The notes beneath the pieces are model-generated. The model saw nothing but the letters and a program-made list of their open reading frames with translations, was not told the DNA's origin and made no database searches. The translations under genes were made by a program, and so were the position numbers. Positions 15,317 to 23,275 of a stretch of DNA of 47,813 bases are shown piece after piece. Source of the stretch: UBA11164 sp002420085 (GTDB taxonomy: Bacteria > Pseudomonadota > Gammaproteobacteria > Xanthomonadales > Xanthomonadaceae). How positions within the stretch are numbered: position 1 is the first letter of the stretch; the number at the start of each line of letters is the position of its first letter. Where the stretch lies: assembly GCA_031976395.1 (NCBI GenBank), contig DALYLJ010000004.1, positions 1-47,813 of the forward strand, written 5' to 3'.

Positions 15317-16189
15317 TCAGGTTCGATCAGCGACGATGCCGAAGCGATCGAGCACGGCGAAGAAGGTATCCGGCTCCGGCCGCAGACGATAATTGTCGGT
15401 CTGGTCGAACCACAGCACGATGCCCTGGGCATCGGTCAACACTACGGTCGGCAGGACGGTTTCGGTGTCATAGCCGAGCGCCTGCATGCCGAGCGGGATG
15501 CCCTCCGGTGCCGCAAGGCCGATGGCACGGGCGGCGCGATTGCCGGCATCGATCAGGAAGCGCATCGGCGCCTCGAAACGCTCCGCCAGGCTGCGGGTGT
15601 GGGTGTCCGGCTGCGGACTGATCAGGATCGCCTCGACGCCGCGCTCGGCCAACTCGCGGTAGCGGGTCGCGACCTCGTCGATCTGGGCCATGCACAGCGG
15701 ACACCAGTTGCCGCGATAGAACAGCCACAGCGCCGGCCGGTCGGTGTAGTCGTGGCTGCTGACCGTGGCGCCTTCGACCGTGCGCAACTCGAACGACGGC
15801 ATCGCCGCACCGACCGTGATGGCACTGGCGGCACGCGGCAGGCGGGAATACCAGAAGGTGTAGAGCAGGCCGCCGACCAGGCCAGGGCCCAGTGCCAGCA
15901 GTGCGGGCAGCGGCGGTACACCGGCCAGGGTTCCGGCAACCGCCAGGATGCTGCCGCTGACCGTGGCCGCATGCAGCCAGGGCAGGTTGGCCGATGTCCG
16001 TGCCTGCTTTCGAGTGAACAGCCGCAGGAAGAAGGCCAGGAAACCACCGGTGGCGAGTATCACGCCGGTCCAGGCGATGCCGGCCGACAGGGTGGTTGAA
16101 GCGATGAGGTTCCAGAGTCCAAGCCCGAACGATACCATCAGCATCGGCATCAGCAGGGCGATGAAGGCAGGGCGAATCCAGGTTTTCAT
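15317..16189 (-). CDS. Membrane-anchored AhpC/TSA-family redoxin
   Basis: A 290-residue protein. Three or four hydrophobic segments occupy the first 115 residues, followed by a thioredoxin-fold redoxin domain that starts VGAAMPSFELRTVEGATVSS. The active-site motif NWCPLC has Cys163 and Cys166, a C-x2-C pair after LWLFYRG, as in peroxiredoxin-like 'redoxin' proteins. LPTVVLTDAQGIVLWFD follows. The pair could reduce peroxides or exchange thiols and disulfides at the membrane. ATG 16189 is preferred over an in-frame start at 16237 because MKTW opens directly into the first helix. It is followed by the GNAT gene after 10 bp. Confidence 0.87.
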   Translation of the reverse strand: MKTWIRPAFIALLMPMLMVSFGLGLWNLIASTTLSAGIAWTGVILATGGFLAFFLRLFTRKQARTSANLPWLHAATVSGSILAVAGTLAGVPPLPALLALGPGLVGGLLYTFWYSRLPRAASAITVGAAMPSFELRTVEGATVSSHDYTDRPALWLFYRGNWCPLCMAQIDEVATRYRELAERGVEAILISPQPDTHTRSLAERFEAPMRFLIDAGNRAARAIGLAAPEGIPLGMQALGYDTETVLPTVVLTDAQGIVLWFDQTDNYRLRPEPDTFFAVLDRFGIVADRT

Positions 16190-16265
16190 GTCGAGCGATC
16201 GTCTCCAGCGTGGTGTGAAGACTGTGATTGCTCGCACGCGAAAAAGTTCATGCCGAGTCGGGATG

Positions 16266-17306
16266 TCACTGCCAGCGGCAGACCACCTTGCCGCACTGGC
16301 CGGAGGCCATCAGATCGAAACCGGTCTGGAAGTCGTCGATGTGAATGCGATGGGTGAGCACTCGGTCGAGCGGAAAGCCTGAACGCACCAGTTGCGTCAT
16401 CTTGTACCAGGTCTCGTACATCTTGCGGCCGTAGATGCCATGGACGATCAGGCCCTTGAAGATGATCTGGTCCCAGTCGATGCCGGCGCCCTTGGGCAGC
16501 AGGCCGAGCAGGGCGATCTTGCCGCCGTGGTACATCGACGCCAGCATGTCGCCGAAGGCGATGGCATTGCCGGACATCTCCAGGCCGACATCGAAGCCCT
16601 GGATGCCGATCTCGCGCATCGCATCGGCGAGTTTCTCGCGACCGACATTGACGATCCGGGTCGCGCCCATCTCGCGCGCCAGGTTGAGCCGATAGTCGTT
16701 GACATCGGTGACCACGACATTGCGGGCGCCGATGAACTTGCAGATGCCGGCGGCAATGATGCCGATCGGCCCGGCGCCGGTGATCAGCACGTCCTCGCCG
16801 AGCACGTCGAATTCCAGGGCACAGTGCGCGGCATTGCCGAACGGATCGAAGAAGGCCGCCAGTTCAGAGGGAATCTCCGGCGGGATCGGCCACAGGTTGC
16901 TGGCCGGCACCACCAGGTATTCGGCGAACGCACCATTGCGATTGACCCCGATGCCGACCGTGTTCGGACACAGGTGCGGACGACCGGCCCGGCAGTTGCG
17001 GCAATGACCGCAGACGATGTGGCCTTCGGCCGATACCCGATCGCCGACCGCGTAACCGGTTACTCCAGGCCCCATCTCGACGACGTGGCCGACGAACTCA
17101 TGGCCGATCACCAGGCCGGGCCGGATGGTGCGCTGGCTCCAATCGTCCCACGTGTAGATGTGCAGATCGGTGCCGCAGATCGCGGTCATCTCCAGCCTGA
17201 TCAGTACCTCGTTCGGCCCCGGTTTCGGCACCGGCACCCGCTCCATCCAGATGCCGGGCTCGGGGTTGCGCTTGACCAGCGCCTTCATGGTCTGCGGCTG
17301 CGACAT
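16266..17306 (-). CDS. tdh: L-threonine 3-dehydrogenase
   Basis: A 346-residue zinc-dependent medium-chain dehydrogenase that oxidises threonine to 2-amino-3-ketobutyrate with NAD+, feeding Kbl. The catalytic zinc region is TAICGTDLHIY (Cys44) and IGHEFVGHV. The structural zinc lobe is CGHCRNCRAGRPHLC. The nucleotide-binding GAGPIGIIAAGICK and the Tdh-specific ALLGLLPKG and GIYGRKMYETWYKM follow. ATG 17288 (MKALVKRN) would match E. coli Tdh better at the N terminus; ATG 17306 adds six residues, and neither has a clear ribosome site. Divergent from the S46 peptidase gene. Confidence 0.97.
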   Translation of the reverse strand: MSQPQTMKALVKRNPEPGIWMERVPVPKPGPNEVLIRLEMTAICGTDLHIYTWDDWSQRTIRPGLVIGHEFVGHVVEMGPGVTGYAVGDRVSAEGHIVCGHCRNCRAGRPHLCPNTVGIGVNRNGAFAEYLVVPASNLWPIPPEIPSELAAFFDPFGNAAHCALEFDVLGEDVLITGAGPIGIIAAGICKFIGARNVVVTDVNDYRLNLAREMGATRIVNVGREKLADAMREIGIQGFDVGLEMSGNAIAFGDMLASMYHGGKIALLGLLPKGAGIDWDQIIFKGLIVHGIYGRKMYETWYKMTQLVRSGFPLDRVLTHRIHIDDFQTGFDLMASGQCGKVVCRWQ

Positions 17307-17470
17307 GGCTCGGGGGTCCGTTGCGCGCGGGGCGCTGCGATGGTGAGGCGGCCATTATAGCGCCGCACCGGTGCTGCCCCGGCGGCCTTGCGCTCGATCA
17401 GGGCCGACCTCCCGACGGTCGATCGGATCGTTCTGGCGGTCGGTCCGAACCGAACCATCACCCCGGTGCC

Positions 17471-17499
17471 GGGACAGCGGTCCGCTCGGCTTCTATACT
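17471..17499 (+). promoter_or_regulatory. Candidate sigma-70-type promoter for the S46 peptidase
   Basis: GGGACA (17471-17476) and TATACT (17494-17499) are separated by 17 bp, giving a predicted start near 17506 and a leader of about 29 nt that carries CGGAG (17524-17528) seven bases before ATG 17535. It lies in the 228-bp divergent gap with tdh. Confidence 0.5.
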
Positions 17500-17534
17500 G
17501 CCGGCTTCGCTCGCCAGTCCCGACGGAGTCCACC

Positions 17535-19706
17535 ATGCCATCACCGCCGAACGTCCGCATCGCCGTCCTTGTCCTTGCCTGCTGCCTCACCACCCCGAGC
17601 CTGGCAGGCGAGGGCATGTGGGCACCCTGGCAACTGCCGGAGATCGCCGAACCCTTGCGCCAGCGCGGCCTGGCCCTGGACACCGAGCGTTTGTCCGACC
17701 TCACCGGCGACCCGCTCGGCGCCGTGGTCAGCATCGGTGGCTGCACCGCCGGCTTCGTTTCTCCGAACGGTCTGGTGGTCACCAATCATCACTGCGCCCA
17801 CGGTTCGATCCAACTCAACTCGACACCCGAGAACGACCTGCTGCGCGATGGCTTCGTTGCCCGGACGCCGGCTGACGAGCCCAGCGCCGGCCCGAACGCG
17901 CGGGTCTTCGTGATCGATGAGATCAGCGATGTCAGCGAGCGCGTCCTGGCGGGTCTCGGCCCGCGCAGTCGTGGCAGCGAGCGTGCCCGTGCCATCGAAG
18001 CGGCGCAGAAGGCGATCATCGCCGAGTGCGAGGCTGAGCCCGGCTACCGCTGCCGGGTCCACGAGTTCTTCGGCGGCCTGGAGTACCGGCTGTTCAAGCA
18101 GATGGAAATCAAGGATGTCCGCCTGGCCTACGCCCCGCCGGGTGCGATCGGCAAGTACGGCGGCGATGTCGATAACTGGATGTGGCCGCGCCACACCGGT
18201 GACTTCGCTTTCTACCGGGCCTATGTCGGTCCCGATGGTCGCCCCGCTGCTTATGCCAAGGAGAACGTGCCCTACCAGCCCCTGCATTGGCTGAAGATCG
18301 CTCCGGCCGGCCTGCAAGCGGGTGATTTCGCCATGGTCGCCGGCTATCCGGGCCGCACCTTCCGCTATGCCCTGGCCGACGAGTTCGCCGAAACCGTCGA
18401 TTGGAACTACCCGACCCGGATCGGCCTGTATCGCGATCTGCTCGACATCATCCAGCGTGCCGGTGCCGAAGACCGGGCGATCGAGATCAAGTACGCCAGT
18501 TTCGACGCCGGTTGGAACAACGTCCTCAAGAACCTGCAAGGTCAGCTCGATGGTTTCGCCCGAGCCGGCGCCGGCGACATCAAGCGGGATCGCGAGCAGG
18601 CTGTGCTGGACTGGCTCAAGACCCGGGGCCGCGATGGTCGCGATGCCCTGGATGCCCACGCCGGCCTGCTCGCCCTCGCCAGCGAACGACAGGCCAGCCG
18701 CGAGCGCGATCTGCTGATCGGCATGTTCACCAACATCGGCCTGCTGGATGCCGGCAGGCGCCTGTATCGGCTGGCGATCGAACGCGAGAAACCTGATGCC
18801 GAGCGCGAGCCCGGCTATCAGGTCCGCGACGAAGCCACCCAGCGCGGTGGTTTGCAGCAACTGGAGCGCCGGCTCGATCCGAGTGTCGATCGACGGATCA
18901 TGGCCTATTGGCTCAAGCGCTATCTCGCCCTGCCGACCGATCAACGCCTGGCCGAGTTGGATGCCTGGATCGGTCCGGATCCGAGCGCCCTGGATGCCCG
19001 TCTGGATGCGCTGTACGCCGGCACCCGATTGCACGAGACCGACGTCCGTATGGCCTGGCTCGACCGCGATCGTGCCGCCATCGAAGCCAGCGACGACAGC
19101 GTTCTGCGCCTGGCGGTGCAACTGATGCCCGCCCTGTTGCGCCTGGAGGCCGCCGATCGTCAGCGCACCGGCGAAGATCAGCGACTGCGCTCGCGCTTCA
19201 TGCAGGCGGTGATCGATTACAACCGCGAGCAGGGCAGTCCGGTCTATCCCGATGCCAACGGTACCCTGCGCCTGACCTTCGGCAATGTCATGGGCTACCG
19301 TCCGCGTGATGGTGTGGTCTACGAGCCGTTCACCCGGATCGACGGCATTCTCGAAAAGGACACCGGGGTCGAGCCGTTCGACTCGCCGGCCAACCAACTC
19401 GACCTGATCCGGCGCAACCACACTGCGGGCCGTGCCGGCCTGAAACCTGGCGTCCTGCCGGTCAACTTCATGACCGATCTCGACGTGACCGGTGGTAATT
19501 CCGGCTCACCCACCCTCAACGCACGGGGTGAACTGGTCGGCCTGGTGTTCGACATGACCTGGGACAGCGTCGCCTCCAACTGGGTGTTCAACCCGGATCT
19601 GACCCGCACCATCCATGTCGATATCCGCTACCTGCTGTGGGTAATGGAACAGGTCTATCCGGCGCCGGAGTTGCTGCACGAAATGGCCGTGGCCGAGGTC
19701 ATGTGA
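17535..19706 (+). CDS. S46 family dipeptidyl peptidase (DPP7/DPP11-like)
   Basis: A 723-residue exported serine peptidase. An N-terminal signal peptide (VRIAVLVLACCLTTPSLAG) precedes the mature start EGMWAPWQLP. The chymotrypsin-like triad region has GFVSPNGLVVTNHHC (His85/86) and DVDNWMWPRHTGDF (Asp), with the serine in GGNSGSP; the C terminus IHVDIRYLLWVMEQVY is family-typical. These periplasmic enzymes remove N-terminal dipeptides for amino-acid scavenging. The specificity position 18 residues after the Ser, Gly in DPP7 and Arg in DPP11, is Met here (GLVFDMTWD). Start ATG 17535 opens directly on the signal peptide. Confidence 0.96.
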   Translation: MPSPPNVRIAVLVLACCLTTPSLAGEGMWAPWQLPEIAEPLRQRGLALDTERLSDLTGDPLGAVVSIGGCTAGFVSPNGLVVTNHHCAHGSIQLNSTPENDLLRDGFVARTPADEPSAGPNARVFVIDEISDVSERVLAGLGPRSRGSERARAIEAAQKAIIAECEAEPGYRCRVHEFFGGLEYRLFKQMEIKDVRLAYAPPGAIGKYGGDVDNWMWPRHTGDFAFYRAYVGPDGRPAAYAKENVPYQPLHWLKIAPAGLQAGDFAMVAGYPGRTFRYALADEFAETVDWNYPTRIGLYRDLLDIIQRAGAEDRAIEIKYASFDAGWNNVLKNLQGQLDGFARAGAGDIKRDREQAVLDWLKTRGRDGRDALDAHAGLLALASERQASRERDLLIGMFTNIGLLDAGRRLYRLAIEREKPDAEREPGYQVRDEATQRGGLQQLERRLDPSVDRRIMAYWLKRYLALPTDQRLAELDAWIGPDPSALDARLDALYAGTRLHETDVRMAWLDRDRAAIEASDDSVLRLAVQLMPALLRLEAADRQRTGEDQRLRSRFMQAVIDYNREQGSPVYPDANGTLRLTFGNVMGYRPRDGVVYEPFTRIDGILEKDTGVEPFDSPANQLDLIRRNHTAGRAGLKPGVLPVNFMTDLDVTGGNSGSPTLNARGELVGLVFDMTWDSVASNWVFNPDLTRTIHVDIRYLLWVMEQVYPAPELLHEMAVAEVM

Positions 19707-19736
19707 ATTGCGGAATCGGCGTGATCGGCTGGCTTC

Positions 19737-19757
19737 GGCCGGTCACACCGACCGGCC
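19737..19757. terminator. Candidate hairpin between convergent genes
   Basis: GGCCGGTC (19737-19744) and GACCGGCC (19750-19757) form a perfect 8-bp stem with a 5-base loop at the junction of the S46 peptidase and the VanY-type gene. There is no U-tract, so intrinsic termination is uncertain; it overlaps the stop of the minus-strand gene. Confidence 0.38.
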
Positions 19758-20594
19758 GGATCCGGCGTGGCCCGCCAGGGGGCAGGGCTGCCAGCACCAG
19801 TGCCAGGGTTCGTAGTCGATGCCGTGCGGGTTGTCGCGCGGATAGCTCAGCCGGAAACCGAACCGTGCGCCATGCTCGCGCAGCCAGGCGAATGCCGGCG
19901 TGGTCTCGAACCCGATGTCCGCCGGAGCCTGGCCAGGACAGCCGATGTCCAGTGCCCGCCCGCTGTGGTGCTCGCTGTAGCCGGGCGCTGCATTGACCCG
20001 CAGGATGTCGTCGATCGTCTGGCCGCGTCCGAGTTTGCGTCGGATGATCGCCACCTGGTAATCGTGGCTGCGATAACCGGAGATGACATCCAGTGCGACG
20101 CCCTCGCGTGTGGCCGCCCGATGCAGCGCTTGCCAGGCGCGAGCGGCCGCTGCCAGCAGCCAGAGCGGTCGTCGGTAGCGGTCGAAGCCGGCCAGACGCA
20201 GTTCGCCGGGCTCGGGAATCAGGCTCAGCGCATGCCGTTCGCCGTAGTCCGGGCCGATGCCGAGTTCCATCAGGCGTCGTCGAACGCCGGTCAGTGGCAA
20301 CACTCGATCGCCAGCGGTGGGTGGGTGCCGGCGGCCGGCCCGCTCGACCAGTTCGAGCCATTCGGCCCGATCGATCCGCGCCAGGTTCGCCGGCTCGATC
20401 AGCCGGCACCGGTGCGAGCCACGGTCGCCGATGTTCAGACTGGCCAGGTAGCGCCCATCGTGCTTGCGTCGGATCAGCCAATCGCCGCCGGCCAGGCAGC
20501 GGGCCACGCCATTGCCGCGCGCGCGTGCCAAGGCCGCCGGCACGGCTTCCAGTGATGCCGAGTTGATCAATCGCCAGGCGTTCGCTGCGGGCAT
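19743..20594 (-). CDS. M15 family D-alanyl-D-alanine carboxypeptidase (VanY-like)
   Basis: A 283-residue protein with a C-terminal peptidase M15B domain. DVISGYRSHDYQ is followed by the zinc-binding SEHHSGRALDIG and EPWHW, giving the His/Asp/His zinc site and catalytic Glu. Such enzymes trim D-Ala from peptidoglycan stem peptides. The first 120 residues do not match a family I can name, and no signal peptide is evident at ATG 20594, so either the start is wrong or export uses another route. It faces the S46 peptidase gene tail to tail. Confidence 0.88.
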   Translation of the reverse strand: MPAANAWRLINSASLEAVPAALARARGNGVARCLAGGDWLIRRKHDGRYLASLNIGDRGSHRCRLIEPANLARIDRAEWLELVERAGRRHPPTAGDRVLPLTGVRRRLMELGIGPDYGERHALSLIPEPGELRLAGFDRYRRPLWLLAAAARAWQALHRAATREGVALDVISGYRSHDYQVAIIRRKLGRGQTIDDILRVNAAPGYSEHHSGRALDIGCPGQAPADIGFETTPAFAWLREHGARFGFRLSYPRDNPHGIDYEPWHWCWQPCPLAGHAGSGRSV

Positions 20595-20696
20595 GCTCGA
20601 TCGTCATCCAACCGCGCGGGCGCGGCCACGGTCGCCAATGGTCGCATCGACCGCCGACAGCGACAAGGCGGGCAGGGCTGGCGCCACCCCGGATCA

Positions 20697-20808
20697 CGCA
20701 GCACGGGCGTTCCGCGCAGCACGGGCGTTTCGCGCGATACGGGTTCCCCGGGTAGCACGGGCGTCTCGCCCGTGGCAGGCATGCACATGGGCGGGACGCC
20801 CATGCTAC
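20697..20808. repeat. REP-like tandem units with a two-hairpin palindrome
   Basis: Two near-identical copies of a unit with core AGCACGGGCGTT, plus a degenerate one, lead into an imperfect palindrome at 20752-20808. That palindrome holds two perfect 8-bp hairpins, CACGGGCG/CGCCCGTG (20756-20774, loop TCT) and CATGGGCG/CGCCCATG (20786-20804, loop GGA), closed by GTAG/CTAC at the outside. This resembles the REP elements scattered between genes in many high-GC genomes. It fills most of the 223-bp gap after the VanY-type gene. Minus-strand frames through it encode a repetitive ETPVL pattern, which I regard as non-coding. Confidence 0.8.
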
Positions 20809-20817
20809 GGGACGAGT

Positions 20818-21345
20818 TCAGGTGTGCGGTGAGCCAGCCCGTCGCAGGGCTTCGAGCAGGGCGTGCGGATTGTCCGGACTGAGCAGCACCCGGCCACCGG
20901 TGACCAGGGGCAGGTCGAGCACGCGATCGGCGGTGACCAGGCAGAACACCCGGCTTCGATCACGGTCGCGGAAGTGGCCGGCGAGAAAGCCGGGCATTCC
21001 GAAGCCATTGGTCTTCAGCCAGGGTCGGCGATCACGGTGTTCGGACAGGACATAGATGCGGGCGGCATCCAGGTCGAAGGCGGAGACCGGCAAACGTCGA
21101 CTGTACACGGCGGCCTTGACGATCAGCAGGTCGTGGTCGAGCACGATTGTCCGTCGGGTGGTCGCCACGGCCAGCAGCACCACCGGGATCAGCGCGGCCA
21201 GCAGCAGCCAGTGCGCCGAGCTTGGCAGCGGCTTGGTCTGAACGCCGATCGCGAGCGCGATGATGCCGATCGGCAGAGCCAGCAGAAGCAGCAGCATCAG
21301 GATCAGGCTGGGTTTGCTCAGGGGTGCCACGGAGAACGTTTGCAT
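20818..21345 (-). CDS. Bacterial PH-domain membrane protein
   Basis: A 175-residue protein. Two membrane segments (LILMLLLLLALPIGIIALAIGV and HWLLLAALIPVVLLAVA) are followed by a cytoplasmic PH-like domain: TRRTIVLDHDLLIVKAAVYSRRLPVSAFDLDAAR, LKTNGFGMPGFLAGHFRDRD and VFCLVTADRVLDLPL. This matches bPH_5-type domains, whose function is poorly known. ATG 21345 is 1 bp after the stop of the small gene upstream, so the two are coupled. It is the last gene of the SPFH operon. Confidence 0.82.
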   Translation of the reverse strand: MQTFSVAPLSKPSLILMLLLLLALPIGIIALAIGVQTKPLPSSAHWLLLAALIPVVLLAVATTRRTIVLDHDLLIVKAAVYSRRLPVSAFDLDAARIYVLSEHRDRRPWLKTNGFGMPGFLAGHFRDRDRSRVFCLVTADRVLDLPLVTGGRVLLSPDNPHALLEALRRAGSPHT

Positions 21346-21346
21346 G

Positions 21347-21553
21347 TCAGTGTGCCTCGATCCAATCGGCAATCTCATCGATGACGGGGGCATCGACCTG
21401 TTTGTGTTGCAGCAGGTACATGGCCGGCGTCGCTGCTTCACTCGGGGTGGTCGCCGGTGGCGGCCGTGTCAGATGGATCGCGATTCCGGCACCGATCGCC
21501 AGCAGCACGGCCAAGGCCGTGATGACCAGGCGCTTGCGGGTGGGTGCGGTCAT
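21347..21553 (-). CDS. Small single-pass membrane protein of the SPFH operon
   Basis: 68 residues: a basic N terminus (TRKR), one membrane helix (LVITALAVLLAIGAGIAIHL), a Pro/Ala linker, and an amphipathic C-terminal helix AMYLLQHKQVDAPVIDEIADWIEAH, which would lie in the periplasm if the N terminus is cytoplasmic. I do not recognise the family. Its stop is 1 bp before the PH-domain start, and it is downstream of the Arc-like gene by 75 bp, so coexpression is likely. Confidence 0.68.
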   Translation of the reverse strand: MTAPTRKRLVITALAVLLAIGAGIAIHLTRPPPATTPSEAATPAMYLLQHKQVDAPVIDEIADWIEAH

Positions 21554-21628
21554 TGCGGTTCTCCGAGTGGGGGCGGGGTGGCGCTGGAGGAGTGGGTTTG
21601 GCTGGCCGGACTGGCCGTGACGAGCGCC

Positions 21629-21817
21629 TCAGCCCGGGTCTTCTGGATCCTCCGGTGGTTGATCCTGACGCGGCAGGCGCCCAGCCCGACGCAGGGCATC
21701 ACGCAGTACGAACTCGATCTGGGCATTGAGCGAGCGCAGGTCGTCATCGGCCCAGCGCTGCATCGCCTGGAGGATCGGTACACCGATGCGCAACGGATAG
21801 GATTTCTTCTCGCTCAT
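21629..21817 (-). CDS. Arc/ribbon-helix-helix-like small protein
   Basis: 62 residues beginning MSEKKSYPLRIGVPILQAMQRWADDDLRSLNAQIEFVLRDALRRAGR. The pattern of a short basic beta-strand (YPLRI), then a helix with RWADDDLRSLN, then QIEFVLRDALRR is that of Arc-type ribbon-helix-helix proteins, which bind operator DNA as dimers. It follows the SPFH gene by 51 bp; SPFH plus Arc-like pairs recur in Xanthomonadales as I remember them. AGGA lies a few bases before ATG 21817. It may regulate its own operon. Confidence 0.78.
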   Translation of the reverse strand: MSEKKSYPLRIGVPILQAMQRWADDDLRSLNAQIEFVLRDALRRAGRLPRQDQPPEDPEDPG

Positions 21818-21868
21818 GTCGTCCTGATCGACGGATGCCGGGCCGATGGCCCGGCATCCGCAGGTGGG

Positions 21869-22735
21869 TCATTGATGGATGCTGCCGGTGTTGACCACCG
21901 GTTGCGGTGCGCGATCGGAGCACAGCACGACCAGCAGGTTCGAGACCATCTGCGCCTTGCGCTCTTCGTCGAGCGCCACCACGCCGCTCTTGGCCAGTTC
22001 AGCCAGGGCCATCTCGACCATGCTGACGGCCCCGAATACGATCCGGGTACGGGCGGCGACCACGGCATTGGCCTGCTGGCGCTGCAACATCGCCTGGGCG
22101 ATTTCCGAGGCATAGGCGAGGTGGCTGATGCGCGCTTCGATGACGTCCACACCGGCGGTGGTCAGACGCTCGTCCAACTGTTGCTTGAGGTGCTGACTGA
22201 TCTCGTTGGAATGGCTGCGCAACGCGACCTGGCCTTCTTCGTGCTGGTCGTAGGGGTAGCTGGTCGCCATCGAGCGCAGCGCCGCTTCGGACTGGATGTG
22301 GACGAAGCTCTCGTAGTCATCCACGTTGAACACCGCTTCGGCCGAATCGACCACCTTCCAGACGATCACGGCCGCGATTTCGATCGGGCTGCCCTCCAGT
22401 TCGTTGACCTTGAGCCGTCCCGACTCGAAGTTGCGCACCCGCAGGCTGACCTTCTTGGCCGAATAGAACGGGTTGTTGTAGCGCAGGCCGGCTTCCTTGA
22501 CCGTGCCGATGTACTTGCCGAACAGGGTCAGCACCGCTGCCTGGTTAGGCTCGACCATGTAGAAGCCGGCCATCGCGATCAGCACCCCGATGAATGCCAG
22601 GATGGCCGCAACCACCGACAGCACGTCCTTGCCGTTCGCGGCGTCGATGAACCACCAGATGCAGGCCGGCAGGGCAGCCAGCAACAGGATCAGCACCGGG
22701 ATGCCGGGCCAGGAATGAATGGGTTGTTCGCGCAT
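21869..22735 (-). CDS. SPFH/Band 7 domain membrane protein
   Basis: A 288-residue stomatin/prohibitin-type protein. Two N-terminal hydrophobic segments precede the SPFH domain: FYMVEPNQAAVLTLFGKYIGTVKEAGLRYNNPFYSAKKVSLRVRNFES, then SPIEIAAVIVWKVVDSAEAVFNVDDYESFVHIQSEAALR. An Ala/Gln-rich coiled segment (AQAMLQRQQANAVVAART) and VEMALAELAKSGVVALDEERKAQMVSNLLVVLCSD complete it. Such proteins form large membrane-bound assemblies. ATG 22735 has GAGAGGA upstream; an extension to 22762 is less likely. First gene of the operon with the Arc-like, small membrane and PH genes. Confidence 0.93.
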   Translation of the reverse strand: MREQPIHSWPGIPVLILLLAALPACIWWFIDAANGKDVLSVVAAILAFIGVLIAMAGFYMVEPNQAAVLTLFGKYIGTVKEAGLRYNNPFYSAKKVSLRVRNFESGRLKVNELEGSPIEIAAVIVWKVVDSAEAVFNVDDYESFVHIQSEAALRSMATSYPYDQHEEGQVALRSHSNEISQHLKQQLDERLTTAGVDVIEARISHLAYASEIAQAMLQRQQANAVVAARTRIVFGAVSMVEMALAELAKSGVVALDEERKAQMVSNLLVVLCSDRAPQPVVNTGSIHQ

Positions 22736-23275
22736 GGTGGCTGTCCTCTCGAATGGGTACACGGAAGGTGTTGTCGATGTCGCTTGGATGTCGCGTTGTA
22801 TGCGGTTTTCGATTGCTTTCGGTTCTGCCCAGGTCCAGGACGCTGGTCTGGACCATTTCGATGGCGTGCGGTCGGCACCCGTCGGGCGGATACTGGCCTG
22901 CGCGAGAATGATATTAAAAAGATATCAGATTGTCTACATGACCGGTGGCACGGTCGCCGGCCCAGGTTCGGGTGGTGTCAGGATTGCACGGGCGATCGCC
23001 GTACCGGGTCGGCAGGCGGGCGCCGCCGCTCCGTCGGGGGGCGCGGGCAGCGGAGTGAAATCGACAGCATCGGGCGATCGTGCCACCATGACTCGCTGCG
23101 ACACGGTCAACTCGGGTAGCCCTCGCGTGCTGATCGGATCGGAGTCGCGCCGCCCGGATGTCGGCACCCGCGAATCGGGTCGGCCGGCCGCCAGTGGGCT
23201 GTCGATCCCGCTGCTCGGCCGGTTCGACTGCCGGTTGCCGCTGTCCGTCCTGGACCCTGTCTGACGTCGTGAATC
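22736..23275. other. 540-bp divergent intergenic region, SPFH operon / uvrC
   Basis: No convincing gene lies here on either strand; the long frames that cross it are shadows of uvrC or of the SPFH operon. Its most distinctive part is a short AT-rich block near 22905-22935 with an inverted repeat (listed separately). The 340 bp closest to uvrC are ordinary GC-rich sequence without a recognisable promoter. Confidence 0.6.
22909..22927. promoter_or_regulatory. AT-rich inverted repeat, possible operator
   Basis: TGATAT and ATATCA form perfect 6-bp arms around a 7-base AT-rich spacer, an island in GC-rich DNA. On the minus strand it includes TAATAT, a possible -10 about 175 bp before the SPFH start. 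Candidate binders include the operon's Arc-like protein; this is inference. Confidence 0.4.

Noticed and set aside
17541..19421. 626-codon minus-strand frame inside the S46 peptidase
   Set aside because: Antisense of a full-length peptidase with signal peptide and catalytic motifs; no start signal or domain.
20567..20803. Short minus-strand frame encoding repeated ETPVL
   Set aside because: It is the translation of the REP-like repeat; the repetition comes from DNA palindromes, not selection on protein.
21260..23119. 619-codon plus-strand frame across the SPFH operon
   Set aside because: Antisense to four coherent minus-strand genes and unlike any protein family.
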